Shown here: piece after piece, positions 22,895 to 30,530 of the stretch
Layout of the letters: every line of letters begins with the position of its first letter
Numbering within the stretch: the first letter of the stretch is position 1
Source of the DNA: Nitriliruptoraceae bacterium
Lineage (GTDB): Bacteria; Actinomycetota; Nitriliruptoria; Nitriliruptorales; Nitriliruptoraceae
DNA length: 33,309 nt
NCBI GenBank assembly: GCA_007130695.1
Contig: SLRZ01000018.1
Coordinates: forward strand, 1-33,309
Direction of reading: 5' to 3'
Position numbers and translations under genes: made by a program
Notes under the pieces: model-generated
What the model was told of the DNA's origin: nothing
Databases searched by the model: none
The model's input: only the letters and a program-made list of their open reading frames with translations

Positions 22895-24655
22895 GTGCTC
22901 TTCTACGACCGAGTGAATGCCACAGTTCCCGAGGGCATCGACCACAAGACCGCCCACATCATCGGTGGGGGGGTGGGGGGTCTCGCCGCCGCCGCCTTCC
23001 TGGCCACCGATGCCCAGATGCCTGCGGCCAACATCACCGTCTACGAGGACCTACCCACCCTGGGCGGTGCGATGGATGGAACCGGTGATGCGGTCACTGG
23101 GTACGTGAACCGCGGCGAACGCGAGCTCGAAGCCCACATGGAGTGCCTGTGGTACCTGTTCAGCAAGGTCCCATCTCTCGAGCGGCCCGGACGGACGGTC
23201 CTGGACGAGACCCGTGAGTTCAACTGTCGCGAGCCGATCTCGTCGCATTGGCGCATCATCGAGAAGCAGGGGCTCAAGGCCGAATACGAGTCGCTGAGGC
23301 TTCCCAACGATGCCGTGCGACAGCTCCTTCGTCTGTTGGTCACGCCGGAGACAGAACTGCAGGACAAGTCCATGCGTGACTGCTTCTCCACGAGCTTCTT
23401 CGAGTCCAACCTCTGGCGTCTGTTCTCAAGCATGCTCTCCTTCGACGAGTACCACAGCGCGATCGAGGTCCGCCGTTACATGCTCCGATTCATGCACCTC
23501 ACGGAGCCGATGCCGCGCCTGGAAGGGATCCTGCACACCGAGTTCAACGAGTTCGATGCCCTCATCCGCCCCCTGATCGTCTGGCTGCAGGACCTGGGCG
23601 TGCACTTCGAGCTCAGCACCCGGGTCGTGGACATGGCGGTCGAAACGAAGGATGGCGAAACCACGGTCACCGGGCTCACCGTGCAGTCGCCGCAGGGACC
23701 CTCAGAGATAGCCCTCACCGCCGAGGACCTGGTGCTCTTCACCAACGGATCCATGACCCAGAACACCACCTACGGTGACAACGAGACTGCCGTCATCTGG
23801 AACCTCGACCATCAGGAACGAGGTCTCTTCACCCTGTGGGAGAAGCTGGCCACCCTCGACCCGAAGTTCGGGCGACCCGACAAGTTCATCAGCTGGCCCG
23901 AAAAGACCCGTTGGACGTCGTTCTTCGTGACCGTGGCAGACTATCCCGACTTCGTCGACTACATCGAGAGGGTGAGCGGTGACAAGCGGGGCAACGGCGG
24001 CGCGGTGACGGTCAAGGACTCCAGCTGGGGCCTCAGCTTCATGCTGCACTCCAAGCCCTTCTACCCCAACCAGCCGGACAACGTCGATGTGCTCTGGGGG
24101 CACGGGCTCCGGGGAAATGACCTCGGTGACTACGTCGAGAAGCCGATGGTCGACTGCACCGGCAACGAGATCCTGGCCGAGTTCCTCTACCACCTCGGCC
24201 TCGAGGACCGCATCGACGACTTCACCGCCCACGCCAAGGTGTCCTTGGCCGGGATGCCCTACATCACGAGCCATTTCATGCCCCGCGCGATCGGTGACCG
24301 TCCAACAGCGGTTCCCGACGGCTGCGTCAACCTCGGCTTCGTCGGCCAGTTCGTTGAGGTCGACGGGGACTGCGTGTTCACGGTCGAAACCTCGGTGCGG
24401 ACCGCCATGGAAGCGGTCTACGGCCTGCTGGAACTGGACAAGCCGATCATCCCGGTGTCGGCCACCCGGTACGACGTACGCCATCTTGCCGCCAGTGTCA
24501 GGGCAGTACTCGACATCGACAGGTTCCACCTCAAGGACCTCCCGCTGCTCCTGGCTCCAGCTGCCCTGCACCCACTCGAGTTCGTTGAGCTCGTGAAGAT
24601 CGTCGAACTCGTCAACCGGATCCCGGAGCCCGTCGACGTGCGCCCCGGGACGTAA
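22895..24655 (+). CDS. ohyA: oleate hydratase
   Basis: The 586-residue protein is a member of the FAD-dependent oleate hydratase (MCRA) family, which adds water to the cis-9 double bond of oleic acid to give 10-hydroxystearate. The nucleotide-binding motif is AHIIGGGVGGLAAAAFL at residues 20-36. It is followed by TVYEDLPTLGGAMDGTG and the family-typical RGERELEAHMECLWYLFSKVPS, FMHLTEPMPRLEGILHTEFNEFD and VNLGFVGQFVEV segments. Length is in the family range (about 550-680). The GTG start at 22895 is supported by AAGGAG. Base composition is visibly lower in GC than the flanks, and truncated genes stand on both sides, which suggests arrival by transfer. In pathogens the enzyme detoxifies unsaturated fatty acids. 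Confidence 0.95.
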   Translation: MLFYDRVNATVPEGIDHKTAHIIGGGVGGLAAAAFLATDAQMPAANITVYEDLPTLGGAMDGTGDAVTGYVNRGERELEAHMECLWYLFSKVPSLERPGRTVLDETREFNCREPISSHWRIIEKQGLKAEYESLRLPNDAVRQLLRLLVTPETELQDKSMRDCFSTSFFESNLWRLFSSMLSFDEYHSAIEVRRYMLRFMHLTEPMPRLEGILHTEFNEFDALIRPLIVWLQDLGVHFELSTRVVDMAVETKDGETTVTGLTVQSPQGPSEIALTAEDLVLFTNGSMTQNTTYGDNETAVIWNLDHQERGLFTLWEKLATLDPKFGRPDKFISWPEKTRWTSFFVTVADYPDFVDYIERVSGDKRGNGGAVTVKDSSWGLSFMLHSKPFYPNQPDNVDVLWGHGLRGNDLGDYVEKPMVDCTGNEILAEFLYHLGLEDRIDDFTAHAKVSLAGMPYITSHFMPRAIGDRPTAVPDGCVNLGFVGQFVEVDGDCVFTVETSVRTAMEAVYGLLELDKPIIPVSATRYDVRHLAASVRAVLDIDRFHLKDLPLLLAPAALHPLEFVELVKIVELVNRIPEPVDVRPGT

Positions 24656-24693
24656 CCGGTCCCAGGCGGGCCCCGGAGCAATGGCACTCGCCC

Positions 24694-25047
24694 TCAGACG
24701 GGGGTGGGCTCGCCTGTGGTCTCGCTGCTGCCCGGTTCGTGGTCGAGCCCGAGTCCGGCCAGGGCGATCGAGACCGAGCTGCGCGACCAGCGCAGCCACA
24801 GCAGGCTGAACAGTGCGAGCAGTCCGAACGCTACGAACTCCAGAACGCCGCCCGATTCGAGTAGTGGCAGGCTCGGGTCGACCTCGACACGCATGAGCAC
24901 CGACAAGCCCTCAGTCGGCCCGTCGGCTCGGGCGAACAGGAGGTTGGAGGTGATGTTGAACGCGGCGTGGGCGCCGATCACCAGTGGCAGATTGCCGCTG
25001 AACAGGTAGACGACACCGAAGACGACCCCTGACAGGACGAAGGTCAT
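24694..25047 (-). pseudogene. CPBP intramembrane protease remnant
   Basis: The 117 codons encode the C-terminal part of a CPBP/Abi-type membrane protease. MTFVLSGVVFGVVYLFSGNLPLVIGAHAAFNITSNLLF matches the helix with the late His-x-x-x-Asn motif (HAAFN), followed by one more helix. The catalytic EExxxR helix that should come before it is absent, and an in-frame stop lies about 35 bases upstream of the ATG. Full-length members have 200-300 residues. It is therefore a 5'-truncated copy, probably inactive. Confidence 0.65.
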
Positions 25048-25093
25048 GCGCTGGTGTACGGCGCCGACCGTGTCACCTCAGGGCTTCTGGTGT

Positions 25094-25120
25094 CGGGCCC
25101 GCCGGGCCACGGGCGGCCCG
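25094..25120 (-). terminator. GC-rich hairpin after the LuxR gene
   Basis: CGGGCC at 25094-25099 and GGCCCG at 25115-25120 enclose further GC pairs. It lies just after the stop of the minus-strand LuxR-type gene; no T-run follows. Confidence 0.35.
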
Positions 25121-25123
25121 ATG

Positions 25124-26110
25124 TCAACTGAAGGGCGTCGGGGCGTAGCGGCTGGCGAACGTTCGCAACTCCTCCCGGGAGGGCAGCTCTAGCTTCGTGC
25201 GCATGTTGTGCAGGTGATTCCTCACTGTGCTCGGGCTGATGAACAACGCTGCGGCGATCCGCGCATCGTTGTACCCACGTGCGAGCAGCAGAAGGATCTC
25301 CTGCTCGCGAGGTGAGAGTCCCTGGTGCGGGACCGCCAGCACGCTGGCGATACGCGTGATGAGCTGCTCGCGGTCCTTCCCGTCGCTCGCCAGAATCGCC
25401 TGCACGGCAGACATCACATCGGCGTGGGGAGCGGCCCGCTCGTCGATGCCGGCGTGCGCGAGGGTCTGGGTCACGGTGGCCCGCAGGTCGCTGGCTACAC
25501 GCTCGCGTTCTTCGAGTGCACTCCGCCACCGCACCTCCTGGGTCCGCAGCTCACGGGAGACGGCGATCATGAGCACGGCGACCGCGGCCCAGAGCACCAA
25601 CAGCGCTGGACGGACCTCGCCCTGGTCGAGCCATGCGTCCTGCACATAGGCGCGCGCCCCCAGCGCCCCGAAAAACACCACCAGGGCCCCCGCAGCCGCG
25701 ACCCACCTGAACCGCAACGAGAGCTCGAAGACGAGGAACACGAGCAGCGCCACGGGCATGCCCGCAGGGTCGCCGAGGAACAACAGGTAGGCCGCAATGG
25801 CGGCGAGCATGTCCGTGCCCACCGCCCACGCGGCGAATCGACGCGCCCGCGACAACGTGTCCATGTGGACGAGGTACAGGTGCCCGGCCACGTTGACGCC
25901 GATGAGCGCCGCAGCAAGTGCGAGGGCGGCAACGACGCTGACCGGGTCGAACAGCACGACCATGATCGCGAGCAGCAGCGCCATCAGGTAACGCAGACGC
26001 ATCAACAATCGCTCGAGGCGGCGGGCGCTGACCACCTCCAGCGGGTAGCCCCCGCCAGTCTCACCACGCTGGGCGGAGGTCGCCTGCGCGCGGCGTGTGC
26101 GAGCCGCCAT
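25124..26110 (-). CDS. membrane-embedded LuxR-type regulator
   Basis: The 328-residue protein has about six hydrophobic segments between residues 38 and 190. A charged helix (RELRTQEVRWRSALEERERVASDLRATV) follows, then a soluble region and a C-terminal LuxR/NarL helix-turn-helix at about 265-315 (LSPREQEILLLLARGYNDARIAAALFISPSTVRNHLHNMRTKL). There is no receiver domain and no kinase: sensing and DNA binding lie in one membrane protein. The front half resembles the membrane part of actinobacterial sensor kinases. The ATG at 26108-26110 has GAGGAGG eight bases upstream. It is divergent from the cytochrome/thiol operon, with a 19-bp dyad between, so it probably controls that operon. Confidence 0.85.
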   Translation of the reverse strand: MAARTRRAQATSAQRGETGGGYPLEVVSARRLERLLMRLRYLMALLLAIMVVLFDPVSVVAALALAAALIGVNVAGHLYLVHMDTLSRARRFAAWAVGTDMLAAIAAYLLFLGDPAGMPVALLVFLVFELSLRFRWVAAAGALVVFFGALGARAYVQDAWLDQGEVRPALLVLWAAVAVLMIAVSRELRTQEVRWRSALEERERVASDLRATVTQTLAHAGIDERAAPHADVMSAVQAILASDGKDREQLITRIASVLAVPHQGLSPREQEILLLLARGYNDARIAAALFISPSTVRNHLHNMRTKLELPSREELRTFASRYAPTPFS

Positions 26111-26250
26111 GCGCACCGCCTCCTCGGCCCGATCGGCCAGACAACCTACCAAGAGCCGTCATCAGCGAAGGCGGGCATCGGCAGCCAACCGTGAGCGAAA
26201 TCCCGTCGCCTCAGAGGCCTGTCCACGAGAAACAAACAGAAATCCAGCCT

Positions 26251-26269
26251 CGTCCATGGTACCTGGACG
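26251..26269. promoter_or_regulatory. dyad operator between LuxR gene and cytochrome operon
   Basis: CGTCCA-TGGTACC-TGGACG has perfect six-base arms and a near-palindromic centre (GGTACC). It lies about 59 bp before the cytochrome GTG and 140 bp before the regulator ATG, a good place for activation of the operon by a dimeric LuxR-type protein. Confidence 0.45.
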
Positions 26270-26327
26270 CACGTTTGGGGATCCTCACGGTCCACCCCTC
26301 TGGCCCAGCCAATGGAGTCCGTGAACC

Positions 26328-28013
26328 GTGAGCTGCTTTCGAATGCTTCGCCTGTTCGCCGTGTCCGCCACGCTGACGGTCGCTCTGGCGGCCTGTGACA
26401 CCGGCGACGACATCGAAGAGGCCGAACCAGCGACAGATTCCGGGCTCTTTCCGGGACAGACCGTCACCCTCCACGACTCCTACGTAGCGCGGACGAACAC
26501 CGTCCAATCCGTCGGTGCGCCGTTGCCGGAGGACGGCGAGCGCTGGAACGGCCACGGCTGGGTGTTCGTCGCCAACGAGGTCGGTCGTGGGCTGACGGTG
26601 CTCGACCTGCGGACCCTCGAACCGGTCGAGTTCATCTACAGCGAGGAATCGGCGGTCCCCCATCATCCCTACCTCAGCCCCGACCAGCGTTGGGTGATCA
26701 CGAACGCGCGATTCGGTAACGAGGTCATGGTCACCGATACCCACAACGACTTCGAGACCGACTTCCTGGAGTTTCCGGAGGGTGAGGACGACGTCGCCGG
26801 TCCGCTTCACGGAACCTATTCCCATGATGGGCAGTACTTCGTCGTGTCTCTGCAGCGCAGCGGGCGCGTCGGCGTCATCGACATGGAGGCCGACGGTGGG
26901 CCGGAGATCCTCGAGGTGCTCGACATCGGCGACCGCCCCCGCGATGTCTACATCACGCCGGACAACGCGAAGGCGTTCATCAGCATGCAGGGCGAGGACA
27001 CCGTAGGTGTGCTCGAGATCGGGACCTGGGAGATCCGCTACATCGAACGCTCGGATGCCGACTACTCCAGCGCCGGGGGCGGCGGGGGTGGCATGGCCGT
27101 CGACGGAGAGCTGTTCTCGATCTCGAACACACCCGAGAACGAGGTGCTGATCATCGACACCGACACCGAGGAGGTTGTCCATCGAGTCTCCGACGTCCCG
27201 GCCCCCGTCAATTCCGAGTTCCTGGGGAACACCCACATCGTGGGGACGGGCAACCGCTCCGACGGGTCTGCAAGCTTCATCGACGCCCACACGGGCGAAC
27301 TGCTCGCGACGGTCGAGACCGGCGGTGGGGCGAACATTCCCTACCTCGGACCCGACGGCAACTACTGGGTGAGCCACAACGGCGACCAACACATCAGCGT
27401 GCTCGACCCCGAGACCTTCGAGATCCTCGAGGAAGTCACGACCGGGGTCAACCCCCACTGGATCCACTTCCTGCCCTCGGGAACCCGCGCCCTGGTGACC
27501 AACTGGGGCGAAAACAGCATCTCCGTGGTCGACACCTCCAACTACCGGGAGCTCACGAAGACCACGACGGGGCTCAACCCCAACGGCATCGTGGTCAAGA
27601 CCGACATCACGCGCCAGGAGGCCGCCGCGGCGCTCGAACGCGGGCTGCACGAGGGGCGTAGCGATGTCGAACTGGCCGCCGAGATGGTGCTCCCCGAACC
27701 CCAGGACCGCCAGGAGGAGATCTTCCTCAACAACTGCGCGCAGTGCCACGATCTCGGCCGGGTGGTGCGCAACAACGCCTCCAGCGAGGAGGACTGGAAC
27801 GAGATCGTCCTGCGCATGGTCGGCAACGGTGCCCAGCTCGACGAGGAGGAGATCGACGAGGTCGTGACCTACCTCACCGACGACCGGCAGGACGACCTCG
27901 ACTTCGGGACACGCCTGGACGAACAGCACGGCCGCCTCGAAAGTGCCGAGGAAGCCCCCGAAGCCGAGGAGCCCGCCGAGATCGACGAAACCGCTGCGTC
28001 GGGACGACGATGA
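26328..28013 (+). CDS. beta-propeller cytochrome c lipoprotein
   Basis: A 561-residue exported protein. The signal peptide ends in a lipobox (LTVALAAC, Cys23 lipidated). A YVTN/NHL-like seven-bladed propeller follows (about residues 45-440), with recurring units such as HHPYLSPDQRWVITNAR and RPRDVYITPDNAKAFIS. One c-type haem domain has CAQCH at 470-474 and a likely axial Met in LRMVGNGAQLDEEEIDEVVTYL. The tail is acidic. The layout recalls cytochrome-propeller proteins of the NirF/NirS kind, but with the haem domain at the C-terminus and no d1 signatures I can see. I use the GTG at 26328, with GGAG upstream; an ATG at 26343 is possible. It is likely an electron carrier or oxidoreductase at the outer face of the membrane. 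Confidence 0.85.
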   Translation: MSCFRMLRLFAVSATLTVALAACDTGDDIEEAEPATDSGLFPGQTVTLHDSYVARTNTVQSVGAPLPEDGERWNGHGWVFVANEVGRGLTVLDLRTLEPVEFIYSEESAVPHHPYLSPDQRWVITNARFGNEVMVTDTHNDFETDFLEFPEGEDDVAGPLHGTYSHDGQYFVVSLQRSGRVGVIDMEADGGPEILEVLDIGDRPRDVYITPDNAKAFISMQGEDTVGVLEIGTWEIRYIERSDADYSSAGGGGGGMAVDGELFSISNTPENEVLIIDTDTEEVVHRVSDVPAPVNSEFLGNTHIVGTGNRSDGSASFIDAHTGELLATVETGGGANIPYLGPDGNYWVSHNGDQHISVLDPETFEILEEVTTGVNPHWIHFLPSGTRALVTNWGENSISVVDTSNYRELTKTTTGLNPNGIVVKTDITRQEAAAALERGLHEGRSDVELAAEMVLPEPQDRQEEIFLNNCAQCHDLGRVVRNNASSEEDWNEIVLRMVGNGAQLDEEEIDEVVTYLTDDRQDDLDFGTRLDEQHGRLESAEEAPEAEEPAEIDETAASGRR

Positions 28014-28047
28014 GCTCGCAGCTCTCACCTCCCCACCTGGAGGCCAC

Positions 28048-28743
28048 ATGCATCCCTTCTCGCTGATCGAACAGTTCTGGTGGGCCGGACTACCAGCCGC
28101 CCTACTGGTCGGCATCGTGCTCGGGGGCAGCCCGTTGGCCTGGCCCATCCTTGCCACGGCCGTCGGGCTCAGGGCTGGAACGGACGAGGCATCGGCGCGA
28201 CGCACGCCCTGGCCGCTCGTCGCGCTGGGTGGGGGAATCACGCTCGTCTACGCCCTACTGGGCCTGCTCACGGGACAGCTCGAGTGGGTGATCAACGAGG
28301 TGCTGGGCGCCTGGTCGGGGATCGGTTACATCGTGCTCGCCTTGGGGGCCGGTACAGGAGGCTTGCTGCTGCTGTTACGGCCGACTGTCACCTGTGGAGT
28401 GTTGAGGCGTCCTGCGAGCGGCACGCCGGCGGCCCTGGCGCTGGGAGTCCCACTGGGCATCGTCAACTGCCCTGCCTGTGCCGGCATCATCACCGGCGTG
28501 GCGGTCTCAGCGGGAATGCTCGGAAGCACCGTCTACAGCGTGCTGGTGATGGTCGCCCTCGGTGTCGGCCACACCCTCACCCTGATCGTCCTCAGTGGCC
28601 TCTCCCTCAACGTCGCACGGGAGGGCCTGCGCACCACCACCGCCATCAAACGGCTCGGCGGGGTGCTCTTGCTCGCCGGTGCCGCCTTCTTCCTGTTCCA
28701 GGCCAACCTGCGCGGCCTCAGCGTCTCGCAGACGATGCCCTAG
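28048..28743 (+). CDS. CcdA/DsbD-like membrane thiol protein, CPAC type
   Basis: The 231-residue protein has six hydrophobic helices. The helix-4 motif GIVNCPACAGIITG (Cys141, Cys144) takes the place where CcdA proteins have their second cysteine, while the first helix carries GGSPLAWPI with no cysteine. The reactive pair is thus within one CxxC instead of one Cys in each half; Cys116 is a further cysteine. By analogy it passes electrons across the membrane to extracytoplasmic thiols. TGGAGG lies before the ATG, 34 bp after the cytochrome gene, so it belongs to the same operon. Its low similarity to classical CcdA makes another transport role possible. Confidence 0.7.
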   Translation: MHPFSLIEQFWWAGLPAALLVGIVLGGSPLAWPILATAVGLRAGTDEASARRTPWPLVALGGGITLVYALLGLLTGQLEWVINEVLGAWSGIGYIVLALGAGTGGLLLLLRPTVTCGVLRRPASGTPAALALGVPLGIVNCPACAGIITGVAVSAGMLGSTVYSVLVMVALGVGHTLTLIVLSGLSLNVAREGLRTTTAIKRLGGVLLLAGAAFFLFQANLRGLSVSQTMP

Positions 28744-28780
28744 CAGCGGCCATACTCCCCGACCCCTCTGGATCATTGCC

Positions 28781-29521
28781 ATGCCGAGAAACAACAAGAA
28801 GTCTTCCACCACCACCTTTACGTCCCGCTCGCTGCTCCTCCCCGGCCTTGCGCTCCTGGCCGTCATCGCGCTCGGCGTGGCGGCGTTCGCCGGCGACGAC
28901 GACGTCCCCACATCCGATCCCACCGAGTCCGCCCAGCACGATGCCCAGCCCACAGAAGAGACCGACGAGCTCGCGCAGATCGAACGACGCCACGAGGGCG
29001 ATCCGCTCGCGCTCGGCGACGTCGACGCACCCGTGGTCATGGTCGAGTGGTCCGACTTCCAGTGCCCCTTCTGCGGATCGTTCGCCCGGGACACCAAGCC
29101 CGAACTGATTCAGCGCTACGTCGACGAGGGACTGCTTCGCATCGAATGGCGTGACTTCCCGGTTCTGGGCGCCGAGTCGCGAACCGCCGCGCTGGCCGGG
29201 CGCGCCGCCGCGGAGCAGGACGCGTTCTGGAAGTTGCACGACGAGATCTACGCAGAGGATCGCGAACGGAACGCCGGCGAACTCGATGAAGACAGCCTGG
29301 TCGGCATGGCGGGCGACCTCGGGCTCGACGTCGAGCGATTCGCCGACTCGATCGGGGACCCCGAGCACGAGCAGGCCGCGGAAGCCGACCTGCAGCTGGG
29401 GCAGCAACTGGGCCTTACCGGTACGCCAGCATTCCTCATCAACGGACAGGTGCTGGTCGGCGCTCAGCCCACCGAAGTCTTCGTGCAGGCCATCGAGCAG
29501 GCCGTGGCGGAGGCGTCATGA
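28781..29521 (+). CDS. membrane-anchored DsbA-like thiol oxidoreductase
   Basis: The 246-residue protein has a basic N-terminus, one signal anchor (about residues 17-36), an acidic linker and a DsbA/thioredoxin-fold domain. The active site is CPFC at 95-98 (SDFQCPFCGSFA). A long helical insert (WKLHDEIYAEDRERNAGEL) and the cis-proline loop TGTPAFLINGQ at about 213-223 follow. Such proteins oxidise, reduce or isomerise disulfides outside the membrane; the following CcdA gene (ATGA overlap) suggests this one is kept reduced. The ATG at 28781 has only a weak ribosome-binding site. Its client is probably the CAQCH cysteines of the cytochrome. Confidence 0.92.
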   Translation: MPRNNKKSSTTTFTSRSLLLPGLALLAVIALGVAAFAGDDDVPTSDPTESAQHDAQPTEETDELAQIERRHEGDPLALGDVDAPVVMVEWSDFQCPFCGSFARDTKPELIQRYVDEGLLRIEWRDFPVLGAESRTAALAGRAAAEQDAFWKLHDEIYAEDRERNAGELDEDSLVGMAGDLGLDVERFADSIGDPEHEQAAEADLQLGQQLGLTGTPAFLINGQVLVGAQPTEVFVQAIEQAVAEAS

Positions 29522-30408
29522 TCGAGATCGGCTACCTGGCGGCCTTCCTGGGCGGCGTACTGACGCTGATCAGTCCCTGCGGGGCGATGCTACTGCCGTC
29601 GTTCTTCGCCTATGCCTTCGGTCGACCGCGTGCGCTGCTCGGCCGCACGGCCATCTTCTACGCCGGGTTGGCCGTCACGCTCGTCCCGCTCGGAATGGGG
29701 GCGTCGTACGCAAACGCCCTCTTCTTCGGTCACCGGGAGCTGCTCATCCTGGTGGCGGGCTGGGGCGTCATCGGGCTCGGCGTGGCACAGCTCTTCGGTG
29801 GTGGGTTCGCCCTCCGGTCTGCGCAGCGGGCACAGGGACGTTTCGCCGGACGCACCGGGAGCGGGGCCGTGTTCGGCCTCGGCGCGGTGTACGGCCTTGC
29901 CGGATTCTGCTCCGGCCCCATCCTCGGCGCCGTCCTGACCGTCGCTGCTGGCGATGGCCGGCCCCTGCACGGCGGAGCGCTGTTGGCCGTCTACGCCTTC
30001 GGGATGGCTGGTCCGTTGTTCCTGCTGGCGCTCGGCTGGGATCGCTACGACCTCGGGGGCCGCTCGTGGCTGCGCGGCCGACAGTTCCACCTCGGTCGGG
30101 TGCGGCTCCACTCCACCTCGGTGGTGTCCGGCCTATTGTTCGTCGGGGTCGGGGTGCTCTTCCTGGCCTCGGACGGGACCGGGTCCGGGATCCCCGGGTT
30201 GCCGAGCTCGCTCGACGCCGAGGTCGCCGCGCAGGCATGGCTGGCCAGACTGGATGCCGCCGTGCCCGACGGCGCGGTACTCAACTCGGTCGCAGCAGCG
30301 GCCCTCGGGGTTCTCGGGGTCCGGCTGTGGCGACTGCGAAGGGCGCGTTCCGCGGAGGACGAGAAAGAGGACGATTTCGAGAGGAAGACCGAGTCCTCGC
30401 GCCGGTGA
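29518..30408 (+). CDS. ccdA: CcdA-type cytochrome c biogenesis protein
   Basis: A 296-residue protein with six to seven helices. The two conserved cysteines of the CcdA/DsbD family are present: Cys21 in LISPCGAMLLP and Cys131 in GFCSGP. It moves reducing equivalents from cytosolic thioredoxin to extracytoplasmic thioredoxin-like proteins, needed for haem attachment to apocytochrome c. The start overlaps the stop of the DsbA-like gene (ATGA). After the usual helices there is a loop rich in Arg and a further helix, ending in a charged tail (EDEKEDDFERKTESSRR). This is the second CcdA-like protein of the operon, which is redundant unless the two serve different partners. Confidence 0.88.
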   Translation: MIEIGYLAAFLGGVLTLISPCGAMLLPSFFAYAFGRPRALLGRTAIFYAGLAVTLVPLGMGASYANALFFGHRELLILVAGWGVIGLGVAQLFGGGFALRSAQRAQGRFAGRTGSGAVFGLGAVYGLAGFCSGPILGAVLTVAAGDGRPLHGGALLAVYAFGMAGPLFLLALGWDRYDLGGRSWLRGRQFHLGRVRLHSTSVVSGLLFVGVGVLFLASDGTGSGIPGLPSSLDAEVAAQAWLARLDAAVPDGAVLNSVAAAALGVLGVRLWRLRRARSAEDEKEDDFERKTESSRR

Positions 30409-30530
30409 GCGCCAACTCGACCACGCAAGCCACCACGGTCTCGCGTAGCAAGTCGTGCACCATTCCGCAGCGGAAACAGAGAGTGTCGTTGCTGCCACCG
30501 AGGAAGCGACGCTCACCGAAAGGCCCACTC

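Noticed and set aside
26211-28241. Long minus-strand open frame opposite the cytochrome gene
   Set aside because: The opposite strand has a lipoprotein signal, propeller repeats and CAQCH; the minus frame shows no such features.
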